From Acanthaster planci (Eukaryota; Echinodermata; Asteroidea; Valvatida; Acanthasteridae): a DNA stretch of 64,000 nucleotides. Below are positions 46,794 through 58,487 of this stretch, piece by piece. The first letter of the stretch is position 1. Each line of letters opens with the position of its first letter. The notes below the pieces were generated by a model, which ran no database searches, was not told where the DNA came from, and saw only the letters and a list, made by a program, of their open reading frames with translations. Position numbers and translations under genes: made by a program. The stretch lies in NCBI RefSeq assembly GCF_001949145.1, contig NW_019091360.1:108775-172774 (forward strand), given 5' to 3'.

Positions 46794-46879
46794 CCCTTAC
46801 GTCTGATGTCTTCCACATAAGCATACGGTTTCAAAACATACTTCCTTTCTTCTTTTGGCGTAAAGGTCCAAACATGAGC
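46794..46879 (-). CDS. CFAP65: CFAP65 exon I
   Basis: An 86-nt exon, phase 0 in and phase 2 out. The acceptor is TTCCTTATAG|GCT after a pyrimidine tract; the donor is GGG|GTGAGT. A second GT (GAC|GTAAGG, exon end 46801) is possible, but only the end at 46794 gives the phase required by exon J. The peptide is AHVWTFTPKEERKYVLK then PYAYVEDIRRKG, the closing strands of the ASH segment of exon H ('W.F.P.E...Y'). Confidence 0.82.
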
Positions 46880-47099
46880 CTATAAGGAAAGAAGGGTTCA
46901 TTTCATTTTCAGAACAATCATGTGGCATTTTATGACAAATTTCTCCCTTGATAACTTGAAATGTCTCAAATTTACTCAATTTGGAATTTTGCATTTGGGT
47001 ACATTCAGCAGAGATAAGGCCATATCGGCTACTTATCTTCACTTGATGTAAAATACAAGGAGGAAACAAAACAGAATCACATGTACTGCTCTAACCACA

Positions 47100-48500
47100 A
47101 GTACATATTGAACAATAAAAAAAAATGGGCTTAGCAAAAGAATTTCATATAAAAATGTCCCAATTTTACTCTAGTGGTATTTTTAGGCATGGGATTATAA
47201 ATACTCTGACTGTTCTCATGCGTGCTAACACCAGGAATGCCTTCTTTTGTTTAAGCAACCTCCAGTTGGTACGCGTCTGAACGGCACTCCCGTTCTTTCA
47301 CATTCCTTTACAACAAAAGGCTAGTCATGGTCTGTGCAAACGGGAAGATCTCGTGGCACTGAAAGTATGCAAAGAAATATGTGTGAAGTCCCCCCCACAG
47401 GAGTAGTATTACTGACACCGTGGTGGGTAGGAAACAAATCCCTGGCAAACAGCCAACAGCACTGAAAATTAAACATTAGGCTACATCTTGGCCATTCAGC
47501 CAGGGGGCACTCTTCTGCTCAACCAGCCAAAGAAACCAAGCTGCCTTTCCTGACCTAATTTTGATCTTGATTGAATGCATAACACAAAGACCCATGGGCA
47601 CTACATTCCACAGAAAAATGCTTTGCCTCTGATAAATACATTGTGCATATTGTATAAAGTTTGGAGGTGGGTTTCCTGTTATCGTGTGTAGAAACATCTA
47701 TTGGGTCTTTAGCAGTTTCAACATTTTTCCTCTGCCTCAGAATTTATATGTGAGCCTCGAAGAGGAAATCACGGAATGTAACAGTCAGGGATGGTGCTAT
47801 AATACAATACACTGGTCAAGTACTTTGACAGGAAAAGTGAATGTCAAAAAATATTTATGTAAGACCTGTTTCCATGAGAATAGTCTACAGGCTATTAATT
47901 ATGGTTCAGACCAAGGGAGAAATTAACTTTTATTCCCTCCCTAATAGGGAGGGAATAAAATCAGGACGTGTATTTCAAAAAATTCTCTGAGGAGCTTTCA
48001 TCTAATCAAAGATTAACAGCCAACTGATCGTCATGTATTAAAAATGTAAATTTTCCTGAAGTAATGGGGCTGGCTACCTTTTTTTAGTAGTTGCATCTGT
48101 TGATTGACAAAACCTGCCTTGACATTTCTTTATCCAAACCTGAACCACATGTGGCTTTTATGTTTTCCCACCCACTGTTAAATATGTTTTTTAAATGTTT
48201 TATTCCAAGCACCCAACTCATCAGAAATATTCATGCTTCCCATCTCAGCATTTCTTTTCCATCCAAACCTGGACCATGTGTGTGTTTTTTTTCCCTGCAC
48301 CACTTCATTTTTATTCCAAGTACCCAACCCGCCAAAAAACATTTAATTCTTCCTATCTCAGCATTTTTTTCTATCCAAAACTGGATAACGTGGTTTTTAT
48401 TTTTCTCAAGCCCACCACCAAATAATTTGTTATTCCCAGCATCCAACCCATAAAAAATATTAATCCTTTCCATCTCAGCATTTCAGCGTGCAAACAGACA
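47100..48500. other. intron stretch (between exons H and I), nothing recognised
   Basis: Non-coding. 48155-48480 has three loose copies of a CCAA(A)CCTGGA(C/T)...TTTTTATTCC(A/C)A(G)CACCCAACCC block, about 110 bp apart, giving the overlapping ORFs there. Confidence 0.55.
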
Positions 48501-48504
48501 ATAT

Positions 48505-48771
48505 CTTAATTATATAAAACAGGTTTTGCCCTTGCCCAACGTATATTAATAAGCACTGTATGCTCAGTGCTTGTCTGAGAGCTTGCGGAAAAAAAAAAAA
48601 CTCATAAGCTTACTCGGGTGGGACTCAAACCCACAACCTCCTGCTTACTAGTGCAGATGTCTTAACCACTCGACCACCGAGCTTGCCGAGGTCGGCTGGC
48701 CGGTCCGAGTCAAATGAAGCAGCGGGTACCGCGAACTATTTTCAAGATGTATTTTTTGCGTTGGGGAGATG
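48505..48771 (-). mobile_element. tRNA-derived SINE, copy 1
   Basis: On the minus strand, 48685-48612 has a tRNA-like head: box A TGGTCGAGTGG, box B GGTTTGAGTCC and T-stem GTGGG/CCCAC, with an acceptor-like CTCGG/CCGAG pair. The anticodon arm is irregular, so it is not a working tRNA. A 12-A run (48589-48600) and a unique TTAATTATATAAAACAGG-led segment follow. The whole 267-bp unit is repeated immediately at 48772. Confidence 0.75.
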
Positions 48772-48952
48772 TTAATTATATATAACAGGTTTTGCCCTTA
48801 CCCAACGTATATTAATAAGCACTGTATGCTTAGTGCTTGTCCGAGAGCTTTAAAAAAAAAAAAAAAATCATAAGCTTACTCAGGTGGGAGCAGGAGGTCG
48901 TGGGTTCGAGTCCCACCCGAGTAAGCTTATGATTTTTTTTTTTCTTGAAGAC
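48772..48952. mobile_element. tRNA-derived SINE, copy 2, ending in an inverted tRNA head
   Basis: 48772-48890 repeats 48505-48625 with few changes (TTAATTATATATAACAGG, the TGCTTAGTGCTTGTCCGAGAG block, a 15-A run). After CTCAGGTGGGA the sequence turns round: GCAGGAGGTCGTGGGTTCGAG then TCCCACCCGAGTAAGCTTATGA. This makes a 22-bp near-perfect inverted repeat with a roughly 20-bp spacer. Confidence 0.75.
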
Positions 48953-49468
48953 AATATCTTTTTAATCTTGTCTCTTAGCTATTTTTCTTCCCTTAGCATC
49001 TGTGTTAAAGGTAGTGTACACTTCTGGTAAAATACCCCATGTCGACTACCGTATAATCTTGAAATATCTTACTCGAAGTACTTAACAGCTTCAATCAGTC
49101 TGTAAAATATTCCTGCCCAAAATGCTGTAGTTTTCAAGAAAACAGAAATTTTGTTCTCTGTTACAATGGCTACAGACAATGACTACATGTGCTGTTTGAC
49201 AAGCACAATGGTTTATCCACTATGAACACAGGGTGAGGGTTCCCCTTGATTTCTCTGTTTTCTCAGAATGATGCAATCTACATTCAGCATGTTCAAAATT
49301 CGCATCTTAGCATTAACAGAAAAAAAGCCCTTTTTAGCTTGTTATAGTTGAGCTTTGAAGACAAATGACAATGCATTTGACACAAAATGCTTCCATATTT
49401 ATTCGAACAGATAAAATCAGAGAAAACATGTTTTCCTTTGAGTTGCTCTTTAAAGAATTTTTATTCAC

Positions 49469-49639
49469 CTGAATTTCATTGGGCAGGATGGTCCCAGTCT
49501 TTGGCTCCACACTGATCAATGCTTCCTCCTCTTGACTACATTTCCAAGTGAATTGTAATGGAATGCGGGAAACGTTCCTGATTACGTAGCTATGCTGGGA
49601 TGAAGTACCGATGCAAGTTGGTTTTAAGAACAGCACTCC
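49469..49639 (-). CDS. CFAP65: CFAP65 exon H, third ASH-type segment
   Basis: A 171-nt exon, 57 codons, phase 0/0; acceptor TTGTACCAG|GGA, donor CAG|GTGAAT. The peptide reads GVLFLKPTCIGTSSQHS, then VIRNVSRIPLQFTWK, then ISVEPKTGTILPNEIQ. 'F.PT.IG..S.....RN.SRIPL.F.W' followed by 'I.V.P..G.I.PNE' is the strand and turn pattern of an ASH domain and agrees with the family. The frame continues past the donor into intron sequence and stops soon after. Confidence 0.88.
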
Positions 49640-50479
49640 CTGGTACAAAATAATAAGGCAACAAGAGAACACTCATTCATCAAACAAATGACAATGCTTC
49701 AAGGTTTTACACTTTCATAGAGCCATGTCATTGATGTCATTAGTGAAAGTTAATGGGGTTATCACGTTTTATTCATAACCGACACTAGAGTGATCCATTT
49801 TCTTCCCTTTAACTTAGGATATGAACATATCTGACCCGTTGTGCAGAATGTTTTGAAGCAAATCTGACTTTACAGATTATCTACTTTCATGAAATAAGGA
49901 ATTTAGAGATTTGGAGAAAACAAGCTTTGAAAAATGACAAATGTACTGTGACAAACCAAGAAGAGCACAAAACCATAATTTCTGGAGTCTTCATGTTCAA
50001 TCAATATTCAATAACAACATTTCTTTATGACAATTTAAAGTATAGCTACATGTATTAAGCAACCAGAATACATGGTAAAAGAAAATAGCTCTGACGAACA
50101 GATATTTTTGGGTGGAGGAGATTCATTTTGTACATGAAAATGTATAAGTGCATCAGTGATTAGTTAAAACTAAAATATTGATGCCTGATAATCATTTCGT
50201 ACTACAATTTGTACAATTCTCACTGTTATTTTATCATTTACACCAATTCCAGGATTTGCCACTAAATAACTTGATGTAGTAATGAGTCGTACACATGGAT
50301 TTACTTCAACAAGCTTCAGTGGACATGTCACAATCCTCTTTTGTGTGTACACATGGTCTCTTTGAAACCATTACTGAAGATCACATAAGCTGTTAATGGG
50401 GTTAAATGTTTTCCATCAAAAATCTAAACCAAATCAGAATTGTGACAAGTAGACTTCAAGTTGAATGTTTCAGACTAAC

Positions 50480-50675
50480 CTCTGAATCTAGTAGGATATT
50501 AGGCTGCCCAGATGAGCCCAATAACTCAATAGTTCTGTTGTGTTTACTGTCATCATTTAATTGGAACTGAAGCTGGTGTCTTTGTTGCATGTTCTCCTGC
50601 TGAGGTGTGGTTTTTACAACCAATAGCTGATACTTGTCTCGAAGGAGGCCTTTAGTTGGTTTGACTTGGAATGTG
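50480..50675 (-). CDS. CFAP65: CFAP65 exon G
   Basis: A 196-nt exon: one base completes a serine codon from exon F, then 65 codons, ending in phase 0. The acceptor follows a pyrimidine tract (TTTCTAACAG|C) and the donor is GAG|GTTAGT. The open frame extends further upstream, but only this acceptor fits the phase of exon F. The peptide reads STFQVKPTKGLL, YQLLVVKTTPQQE, then FQLNDDSKH and IELLGSSGQPNILLDSE. This completes the ASH-like domain and leads into the next. Confidence 0.83.
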
Positions 50676-50904
50676 CTGTTAGAAACATTCATGTATAGAA
50701 AGAAATACTTTTCATCAGCATCCTTTTGTACCTAATATAGTGTAGCTATTCCTGTTAGTCGAGAGCCCATCATGTGGTTGGTAAAACACCAGCTGGTTGA
50801 TCTTAAAATACTTTTCCAATGTCACATGAAATACAGACTCCTGTGAAACTTCCTCCACTTTCTCCTGTACTAGTTGAATATTTACAATATTCACTTATGT
50901 TTGT

Positions 50905-50950
50905 CCAATACAGTGGAACACAGCAATAATGAACATTGCTATATTGGACA
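50905..50950. repeat. possible pogo-like terminal repeat
   Basis: ATACAGTGGAACACAGCAATAATGAAC-type start followed by TATATTGGACATTCG, near exon G. Resembles a decayed pogo/Tigger end; no partner end or transposase found. Confidence 0.25.
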
Positions 50951-51599
50951 TTCGTAAATACTGAACATCCCCCTTGGCTCCTTAATTTTCTGTGCACCTT
51001 CATTTAACATTTACAAACTTGTTTTTAACAAACAAAACACATTTAGCACTGACAATAATGACTCAAAGTTGAGGAAACTTACTATGATGGCACAACAGCC
51101 AATACATGGCATGGTTTGTATCATTTGTGGGAAGCATGCATTTCATGTGATGTGCATGTGTCCACAGGCGGCCATCTAGACCAGCTGCCGAGTACGTGTA
51201 CGCTATGCAATACTGGCAACTCTGCATGAAAACCTTGCACGATAACCACTTATCAAACTGGGGCATTTGAGCTCAAAAACTACCAAAAAGGAAATAAATA
51301 TGCAGACAGGCATCAGCATTTGTTACTTGACAAGCAGAAATCTCCGATAAATATTTTGCTAGTTTCAACCTTTTTAAAAATGCTTGCCTGACATGTCATT
51401 GCCGACTTCAGACATGTACACAATTGTGCATCCAGTGCTACTGTATTTGAATGGTTCACGGGGTGACCCATTTATTAAGTGCCATCTTATCAACAAGTCA
51501 CATGCGATTTCTAAGCACAGACTCAAGGAAAACTTGATTCCATTTTGCAATTCTACTTCCAGTAAGGACTACACTTCAGATGAAACGTGTAACAAAAAA

Positions 51600-52081
51600 T
51601 ATGTATTGGAACAAAAGACCTGCTGCTGGGAATTGCCATAATTTTTCGGCTAGCATATTTTTAAGGTAATCCGTCACTGTTTTTAAACAGTACGCCACTG
51701 TTTTGGGCATTGTGTGCCACGGATTAGCATCACGGCCAAAAGTACTCAAGGGCCCCATAGATGAGCGGCACAGCACCACTGCATGCTAATCCAGCCGCGT
51801 TTGAAAAGATGCCACTTGCATTCACTGCAGACAAAGGAAATTATGCAACACATCACAATTCTGGGCTCTCTTTACAGGGTGGCAGGCCTGGCTCAAATAC
51901 TCAGGAATCAATGAAGGTTGCCTGTCAGCTTAGAGTAGACCCCAAACAGTCATTCATGTGGGTGTAAACGTCCATCAAATGAAATGATGAATTTTTGAAG
52001 AATTTTGAAAACTAAAAATCTTTAAAATCTCCCATATGTGTGCATTGCATTTTTAAAAGTACCCATCAGCAAGTGGCTAAC
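51600..52081. mobile_element. short TTAA-type DNA transposon, copy 3 (one end truncated)
   Basis: The interior matches 13130-13520 in the same orientation (ACAAAAGACCTGCTGCTGGGA, CCACTGTTTTGGGCAT, GGATTAGCA, CTAATCCAGC, ACAATTCTGGGC). The right end GCAAGTGGCTAA mirrors the TTAACCACTT end of the family; the left end is lost. It lies in the intron between exons F and G. Confidence 0.7.
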
Positions 52082-53019
52082 ATTTAAAAATGCTGGGATT
52101 TTCAGTCTTTTTTATTTCAACTTTTTTGTGCATTTAAGTTGCAGCCCAATGCCTCATGTCAAAATAGTTTGTGGGGTGGGCGGGCCAGTACACATTTGAA
52201 TATGGGCTGGAGTTCTGGAATGGGTGTATGCATCCGTGAAAATCTTTATACAGAACGACCACAATACCAAAATTTTGTGTGGACCCCGTCATGTTCCTTG
52301 TAGCGGCATTTCATTGTACTGCCAATTAGTCTGCATTTTGAGAGTCCCAAATTGACACTACACTGGCTCATTGCAATCTCACATAGTTTAATCTCCATAT
52401 AAGAAGAATATTTTTGACTACTTGCAAGAGGCAGATACCATAATATGGCTAGAGGGGTCTTTGAAAAAAAGTGACATAGATATATCTTTAGAAATTTATA
52501 GCTTTAACCTGGTGTAATATATGACTCCAAAGGTATTTATAAATGGGAATAAAGATATGCATGGCTCGTCTTAAATGTCTGTTTAAGACTGGATTAGGAG
52601 AATGGACGATGATTTATGGCCCAAGCCAAATTTTTTTGTGTAAAAGTAAATGGCCAGCGGACCACTGTTAATTTTGACCCCTGTGGAGTAATACACAGAA
52701 CATATTCTTCACAAAATAGATGCGGTAATGTCATGTAATTTTGAAGGTAGTTAACTATAATATGCAGGAAGATGCTTCAGAGATGATGGTTAAATACAAA
52801 GAGTGTGGCAAACAACAAACCCTGGCCGGAGTTTGGGTTAGCAAAGGTAACAACCTGCAATCTGTCCGGCAGTCGTTATCTGACATGACTTTACAAGCAA
52901 GTTTGATTTTTAAACTGGGCATAGACTAATGAACAATTTTTTGGGGGAAATTTTTTTCTAATTTTGTAAGGTGGGAGGGGGTCAAGAGATTAAGCCTACT
53001 AATTAATTAAATTGAAAGA

Positions 53020-53180
53020 ATTGTTATCAGTGTCTATGCACCTACATTCCAAATACCAACTGAAAAATGTCCTCTTCCACAATAGGCCAGCACAAGTTCC
53101 TGCAGCAGTCCTAAGATGTGATCAACTTTTCTTCTTGGGTAATTTTAATGCAAGAGTAGGTTCATGTAAATAAGCCAAAG
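53020..53180 (+). pseudogene. LINE endonuclease fragment
   Basis: Reads IVISVYAPTFQIPTE, a stop, then after a frameshift CDQLFFLGNFNARVGS. 'I.VYAPT' and 'D.L.LLGDFNARVG' are the central endonuclease motifs of APE-type LINEs, with D to N in the second. Same LINE group as 17886-20225 by motif, but a separate, shorter copy inside the intron between exons F and G. Confidence 0.65.
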
Positions 53181-53891
53181 CTTAGCCTGACGTTACTAGC
53201 ACTCACATCCTCAGTGACATCAACAAAGTGAGAGGCTGCTGTAATAAACAAGTTGAGAGGATGCTGCAGCTTCGTATCCACTTTATGAGACAGTTAACAC
53301 CGGGCTGCTTTCTGCTCCTTACATTCTAGGGTCTGGAATAGGAAGGGCCTCTCTTTCTCTACAAGGCTTGTGGTCTAGCAGCCAATTGTTCTCTAATTCC
53401 TCTTATATGGAAGAGAGAATTTGAAAAGCGTGTTCATTAATGTTCACTGAGGCTGAATGTGAAGATCAAATAGTACCACCAAATCACTAATAATGACATT
53501 CTCGGCCTTGCAAAAATGAGGATTGAGACAAGTTAGGAGTAGGATCTGCTAGCTTGGTCAAGTCTGCTTAACAACTGCATTACCACGCATCTGTAATTTG
53601 GAGAAGTGGTACATAATGAATGACTGAGAGGAAGAAACAGCATTGGAATGAATGCACCCCAAAAGAATCTGAGTATCTTTGGTTTGAAACCCTCCAAATG
53701 GTACCACTAAACCTTCCGTTACATGGTGTGGAAAGCTCAGACAAAACATGGCACAGCTCAAACAGAAAACCAGCTCACCCTTTTGAGCTGAAAGCATCCA
53801 CAGACATTGAGAGTCACCCATTGTCAGACGTGACAAGCTTGTACTACAACAATTACTTGTAACAACTCATACAATAGTTAAGTATACCTAC

Positions 53892-53995
53892 CTTGAAGGG
53901 CCTTTTGGCAGCATGTAGTGAATTGGTGTGGAGCCATTATTGGTCATCAAAATAGTCTTGTAAAAAGAATCCCCTGAATACACGGCTGGAAAAAC
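53892..53995 (-). CDS. CFAP65: CFAP65 exon F, start of second ASH-type domain
   Basis: A 104-nt exon entering in phase 0 and leaving in phase 2. The acceptor is TATTTTGCAG|GTT and the donor is AAG|GTAGGT. The peptide reads VFPAVYSGDSFYKTILM then TNNGSTPIHYMLPKGPS. This is the first half of an ASH-like domain: 'F..V..G.S..K...L.N.G..P..Y'. The split codon (AG+C, serine) is completed exactly by the first base of exon G, which decides the exon G start. Confidence 0.85.
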
Positions 53996-54360
53996 CTGCA
54001 AAATATTGTAATATCAATAATGGTGAGCGTTTATAGTGTACAATCCAAGAAACTAGATTGCGCCACTGATTACCAATATTGAAGATCACTGAGCTCATAA
54101 ACATTCCTATAATTATTTCAGCTCCCTGAGAATTATATGCTGCAAAATCAGTTGAATCTCTACACTTACAGGTACCCATTTTTACCTCCTGAGAGGAGAC
54201 AGGCTTGCCCAATGTCAAACCTCTTTGCCCAGTTGCTTCATTCAAACTGACAACCTTTTTTGAGTTAACACCGTATCCACTAGGCTACATGTCCTAAAGA
54301 AATGTTTTCCCGGTAGGTTTCAGTAAACATCCACTGAAGTTAATAAATGAGCTGAGTTAC

Positions 54361-54498
54361 CACTTTCTGTGCATCAAGGGTGAGTTTGGGCAAGAAGGTT
54401 TCACTGTTTGGCTGAAAGGTATGACCAACAGCAGAGACAGTCAGACACCATGGAGGGCAGAAGGTCTCATCTTGTACCAAACGATAGTCTCGCATGCT
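54361..54498 (-). CDS. CFAP65: CFAP65 exon E
   Basis: A 138-nt exon, 46 codons, phase 0/0. The acceptor is ATTATTTGCAG|AGC and the donor is GTG|GTAACT. The peptide reads SMRDYRLVQDETFCPPWCL, then TVSAVGHTF and FLPKLTLDAQKV. The string PPWCLTV..GHTF followed by F.P. is a CFAP65 family hallmark as I remember it. It lies between the end of one ASH domain and the start of the next (VVFP at the junction with exon F). Confidence 0.85.
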
Positions 54499-54938
54499 CT
54501 GCAAATAATGTAACATTAATGTTGAACAGCATCCTAGCATTTATGTACACATGAATTATCTGTGAAAAGTAGCAATGAGGGACTTGAATTACTCCACACA
54601 GACTGGTGTGACTGGAGGAAAAAAAGTATTGGAAGGGTAGGCTCTGCCCAAGCTGAAAGAACTTACATGTACATGCAAGTAGGTTTTCTGATTTTTACTT
54701 TCAAAAACCTCCACATTACATTTGAGAATGAACAGTCTTTTCGACACTTTTGGAGGGAGCAATAAAAAAAAAAAATGGCGAGAATAATTCATTTGAAAAA
54801 GGCAAATTTCCATATAAATAAATCTAAAACCTGCTTAACTGTTTCACAAAAACCTTAAATATTAAGTTAGATAAAGTTCCAATGACGTTCAAGTCAACAG
54901 TAACACTTTCTTTCAGTAGTTTCAAGATCATAACTCAC

Positions 54939-54992
54939 CTTGTAAAATGCGTATCCTTCGAGCTCTACAGCAAAAAATTGATTGGGTGCTCC
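54939..54992 (-). CDS. CFAP65: CFAP65 exon D (18 codons)
   Basis: A 54-nt exon, phase 0/0, with acceptor GGATTGTAG|GGA and donor AAG|GTGAGT (full consensus). It encodes GAPNQFFAVELEGYAFYK. Joined to exon C it gives FKP-GAPNQFF, the usual link from the closing ASH strand to a following 'V.LE.Y..Y' strand. It is too short to be found by ORF length; it was recognised from the splice sites and phase. Confidence 0.8.
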
Positions 54993-55009
54993 CTACAATC
55001 CAAAAATTA

Positions 55010-58000
55010 ACTGGATATGAGACTTAGAATCACAGAACATAAAAAGTGTCCCTCACATAAATACATGTGCTTAGTACTTACAATTAAATTCTTTAATTTG
55101 GAATTGTCTCACACTCAGCATAATCCACAAATGGGTGTGTATATTAACAAAAAGTCTGAAAAAACACCTGTGCTATATTTTGTTTATTCCCTCCATGCAT
55201 TTCAGCATTAACAAATATAAATTAAACAATCAACAAAATACCAGATTAGCTTAAACTTTTGCAGGTGATGAAAAGCCAAGTGTTTATCAAATATTTTGTT
55301 GATGACTACACTAGTTTTTCCCTTTCAAAGCATGAAATGAACAAATGAAAGCCACTACAGAGCAAATTGGATTCGTGAATGCACTGAAGACATAATACAT
55401 ATTGCTTAGTAAAAGTATAACAGAAACTAAATTTTCACTTTTTTTGGTTGCCATAAAGATATCAAGATTACAAGGCCCAGCTGCATGAACTGAAGCTACA
55501 GAGGTCACAACAATATGGTTTTTCTTCATCCTCTTTTTGATTTCCCTGGCACTGCACTTTATCTTATACACGTAACTAATTCATATGTAAAGGCTGGCTG
55601 TCCTGTAAAGGCCGGGTGCCCTGTAACTAAATAACTAACAAGAGACATACATGTAGGCAACCATTATCTCACTTTCAGATCTCTGACAAGCAAAACCAGG
55701 GAAGACAGACTGCAGGGGTTGAAATTGTTTTTCATGGTAACCAGGAGAATCAGCACTTTGATAAATCTACTTATCCTACTGATAGTTCGATGGTCTTAAC
55801 ATGTCGGCTGCCGCTTATAATTTCAAAGGGGCATTCCCATTTGCAAAGTGTTGTACGCATCTGCATGTATTTAACAGGCGCCTTTCCGGTGTCTATTTGA
55901 ACATGAGCATTTTACAAATGTACATCCTCAACAATGCCAGAAGCACATTTGTTGTGTTTTTTGGTGATGCCAGTGTATTTAATTTATATTACATGTACAG
56001 TAGCCTTTCATTTCCTACGAGTCTACTCATAGAAGCAGGATCCAGTATCCATGTGACTACAGGTATACTTGTAGGTGGCAGTCAACGTATTAACTTAATT
56101 CTAGACCAAAATCTGTGCTCCCAGAAACAAATGATGATTTAGGACCATCCTTGTCCTTAGAAAACTTGATACACCAACTACATACTCAGCGCATTCCATG
56201 GTTACTCTCATCATATTCCAGCCAGTCCCATATCTCTCATCAAGGAAGGTTAGAAATGTTGTGGCATGTCTTTGTCATAAATTGTTTCTTTGCTCAAGGG
56301 AAATTACACCTTTCAGAAAAATGGCCACATGCTTGCAAATCTACCAAACCATTGGTTATAGTGTGCTTGTCCTGAGGAAAATTTGGCTTCAACACGCATT
56401 TTCAGCAACTTTATTTTGTGTGCAGTTTGTTAGGGTACTGATGCTGAAGGTTGTGCAAATGTAAAAATTATGAATGGAAGTGTGAAAAACAAGTTCAACA
56501 TACACTGGCTGGAATAAAAAAGTGATGGATGTTTCATTGTTGACTAACGTACTTATGCTTTTGGCTAAAGGGATCAATGTAAAGCATGCACAGTGCATCG
56601 TATGCCATCAGACTGTACATAACATTGTCAAGTCCCCTAACATTGTGCACAAGAATTCAGTTGAGTGTTCCCTGAGCATGCCCAAATAAACGTGGAAGAA
56701 ATTCTTTGAAGTTGATAAATTCTCTGTAATTATTACTACCTCCACTTACCCAACTACCAGTTTGTTAGAAGATTCTTTTTGCATTTTGGGTGCATTTTTC
56801 GGGAGTTCGTTTTGGACTTCAGAAAAAATAGAAAAATCAAGCCAAAATAGAAATAGACATTATTGTAAAATTGAGATTTTTAAATCAGAGTGTTGGGAGT
56901 TTCCGATTTCACTTATAACAAAATTCGAGGTCAGAACATTGCTCCAGCAAGGCACACAAGGTGAAAAATCAGAGTGCACCACATCAGGGTACATCAACAT
57001 ATCCTTTTGCAAGTAAGTCATCACCAACCACTCAAGAAAGCCAAGACAAGAGTTCACATTTTTGCAAGCAAAATGGAGGCCAGATTTTTTTCAACAGTAC
57101 AATTCAGTTCATAGAAAAAAGAGGCAGGATCCTCGGGTGTATCTAGCCATTGATGTTCATTAAGTGCAGCTGTTTTAGGCAGGATCCCGTGAGCAGGTAT
57201 TTTACCCCTATTTTAGGTACTTTATGCGTGCTTTACCTACTTTAAAAATTTTCTGGCCCTAGACTGAGAACCCACTTGCTCTGAAAACTCTCTGAAAGAC
57301 CAATGTTTTATTTTTTTCTTTTAGATGGATATTCAGCGATTTCATGCAGTTCTATTGTGAGAAAGAAACTGCCACAAAAATTAGGTAATTACTAAGCAAA
57401 TATTGAATAGCAGTTCTTCATTTGCAAACATTTTGAGGAAATCAAGCACTGATCTTAGGTAAATAAAACTTACAGTAATTGGTAAGGAACCTGGGTGAGA
57501 ATATTGTCTATTGGTACTTTAAACAAATGGCAAAACAGAGAAAGCTCTACAGGAAACTGGAAATCTGAATTTAAAAAAAAATGCTCATTTAACGTGATTC
57601 AGTACTTTTTAAGAGAAACTTCAATCCATTTTGGATTGTGCAGAGTTTTTGATGGTTCTTCAGATCTGAAAACATTATTTTAGCCTATTCAGAACTTAAA
57701 TTAAAACTTTTAAATTCATTACAACCTACACTAATGACACATGCTTACATGGTTGTAATCCCATACAAGTCATTCAATGCAAGCTAAATTAACTGTGACC
57801 TGAATAAATACTTGATACCTATTACCAGTGGTGTGAATTGTGTTCGAAATGCACTTGCACAGCTATGGCAATTTGAAAAGTGTGGGGTGAGGGAGGTTGG
57901 CTGTCACCATGACACTACATAGGGAGCGGTTTCATGATACAGATGTACATGTACATCAGTAATATGTATTATATTCCAACAGAACCTCACACCATGCACA

Positions 58001-58255
58001 CTTGGGCAACATATTTATGGGTTTTTATTGTTCTCTTTCTGAGTGCTATTGAATACATGATAGTTGTTGGGAAGTTCAACAAATTCTTAACAATCCCCCT
58101 TAATTTTTTTTCTCACTACAAAAAAAGTTGGGGGATGATTCCAAAGCCCACCCCCCTCAAAAAAAAAGAAGAAATAAATAAGAAAATGAAAAAATGGGGA
58201 AGATGTACTCCCCAGATTTACACAAATGCCCATTACAAGAAATGAAATAAACAGA
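55010..58255. other. intron between exons C and D, nothing recognised
   Basis: AT-rich, without a domain-bearing ORF. ORFs up to 113 codons (55801-56142) have no recognisable features. A low-complexity A/G-rich stretch lies at 58118-58200. Confidence 0.5.
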
Positions 58256-58268
58256 AGTGGGTCCTTAC

Positions 58269-58487
58269 TGGTTTGAAGGATATCCTGAAAGATGTCATCT
58301 TGAGGGGTGGGATATCACATGTGATGGGTGTGACTGAAAAGACGTTGGAAACATCTGTCATCCATGTCACTGTCATCTTGCCCTTGGTGTGGTTGGTGAC
58401 ATTCACAGTCTTGGACTCTATGTGACCCAGATTTAGGCACTGGCCAAAGTCGACTTGGACGGAATCAACACCAACATGAAGTGTTTT
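58269..58487 (-). CDS. CFAP65: CFAP65 exon C, complete ASH/MSP-type domain
   Basis: A 219-nt exon, 73 codons, phase 0/0; acceptor TTATTGATAG|AAA, donor CCA|GTAAGG. The peptide shows the typical ASH (ASPM-SPD2-Hydin) pattern: VQVDFGQCLNLGHIESK, a first strand plus G, then VNVTNHT for 'V.V.N.T', TVTWMTD, and a late strand FSVTPITCDIPPLK leading to SFRISFKP, the 'F.V.F.P' strand that closes these domains. This is the clearest domain in the window and, independently of the CFAP65 name, shows a cilium or centrosome-class ASH protein. Confidence 0.88.

Noticed and set aside
46801-46879. Alternative donor for exon I (GAC|GTAAGG)
   Set aside because: It would leave phase 1, which does not fit exon J; the GGG|GTGAGT donor at 46794 fits.
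48155-48480. Three overlapping ORFs of 76-120 codons on both strands
   Set aside because: Frames across loose tandem repeats of TTTTTATTCC and CCAACCC blocks; low complexity.
48612-48685. Functional tRNA gene
   Set aside because: Box A and box B are good, but the anticodon arm does not pair properly and the same head recurs in repeats with A-runs; it is a SINE head.
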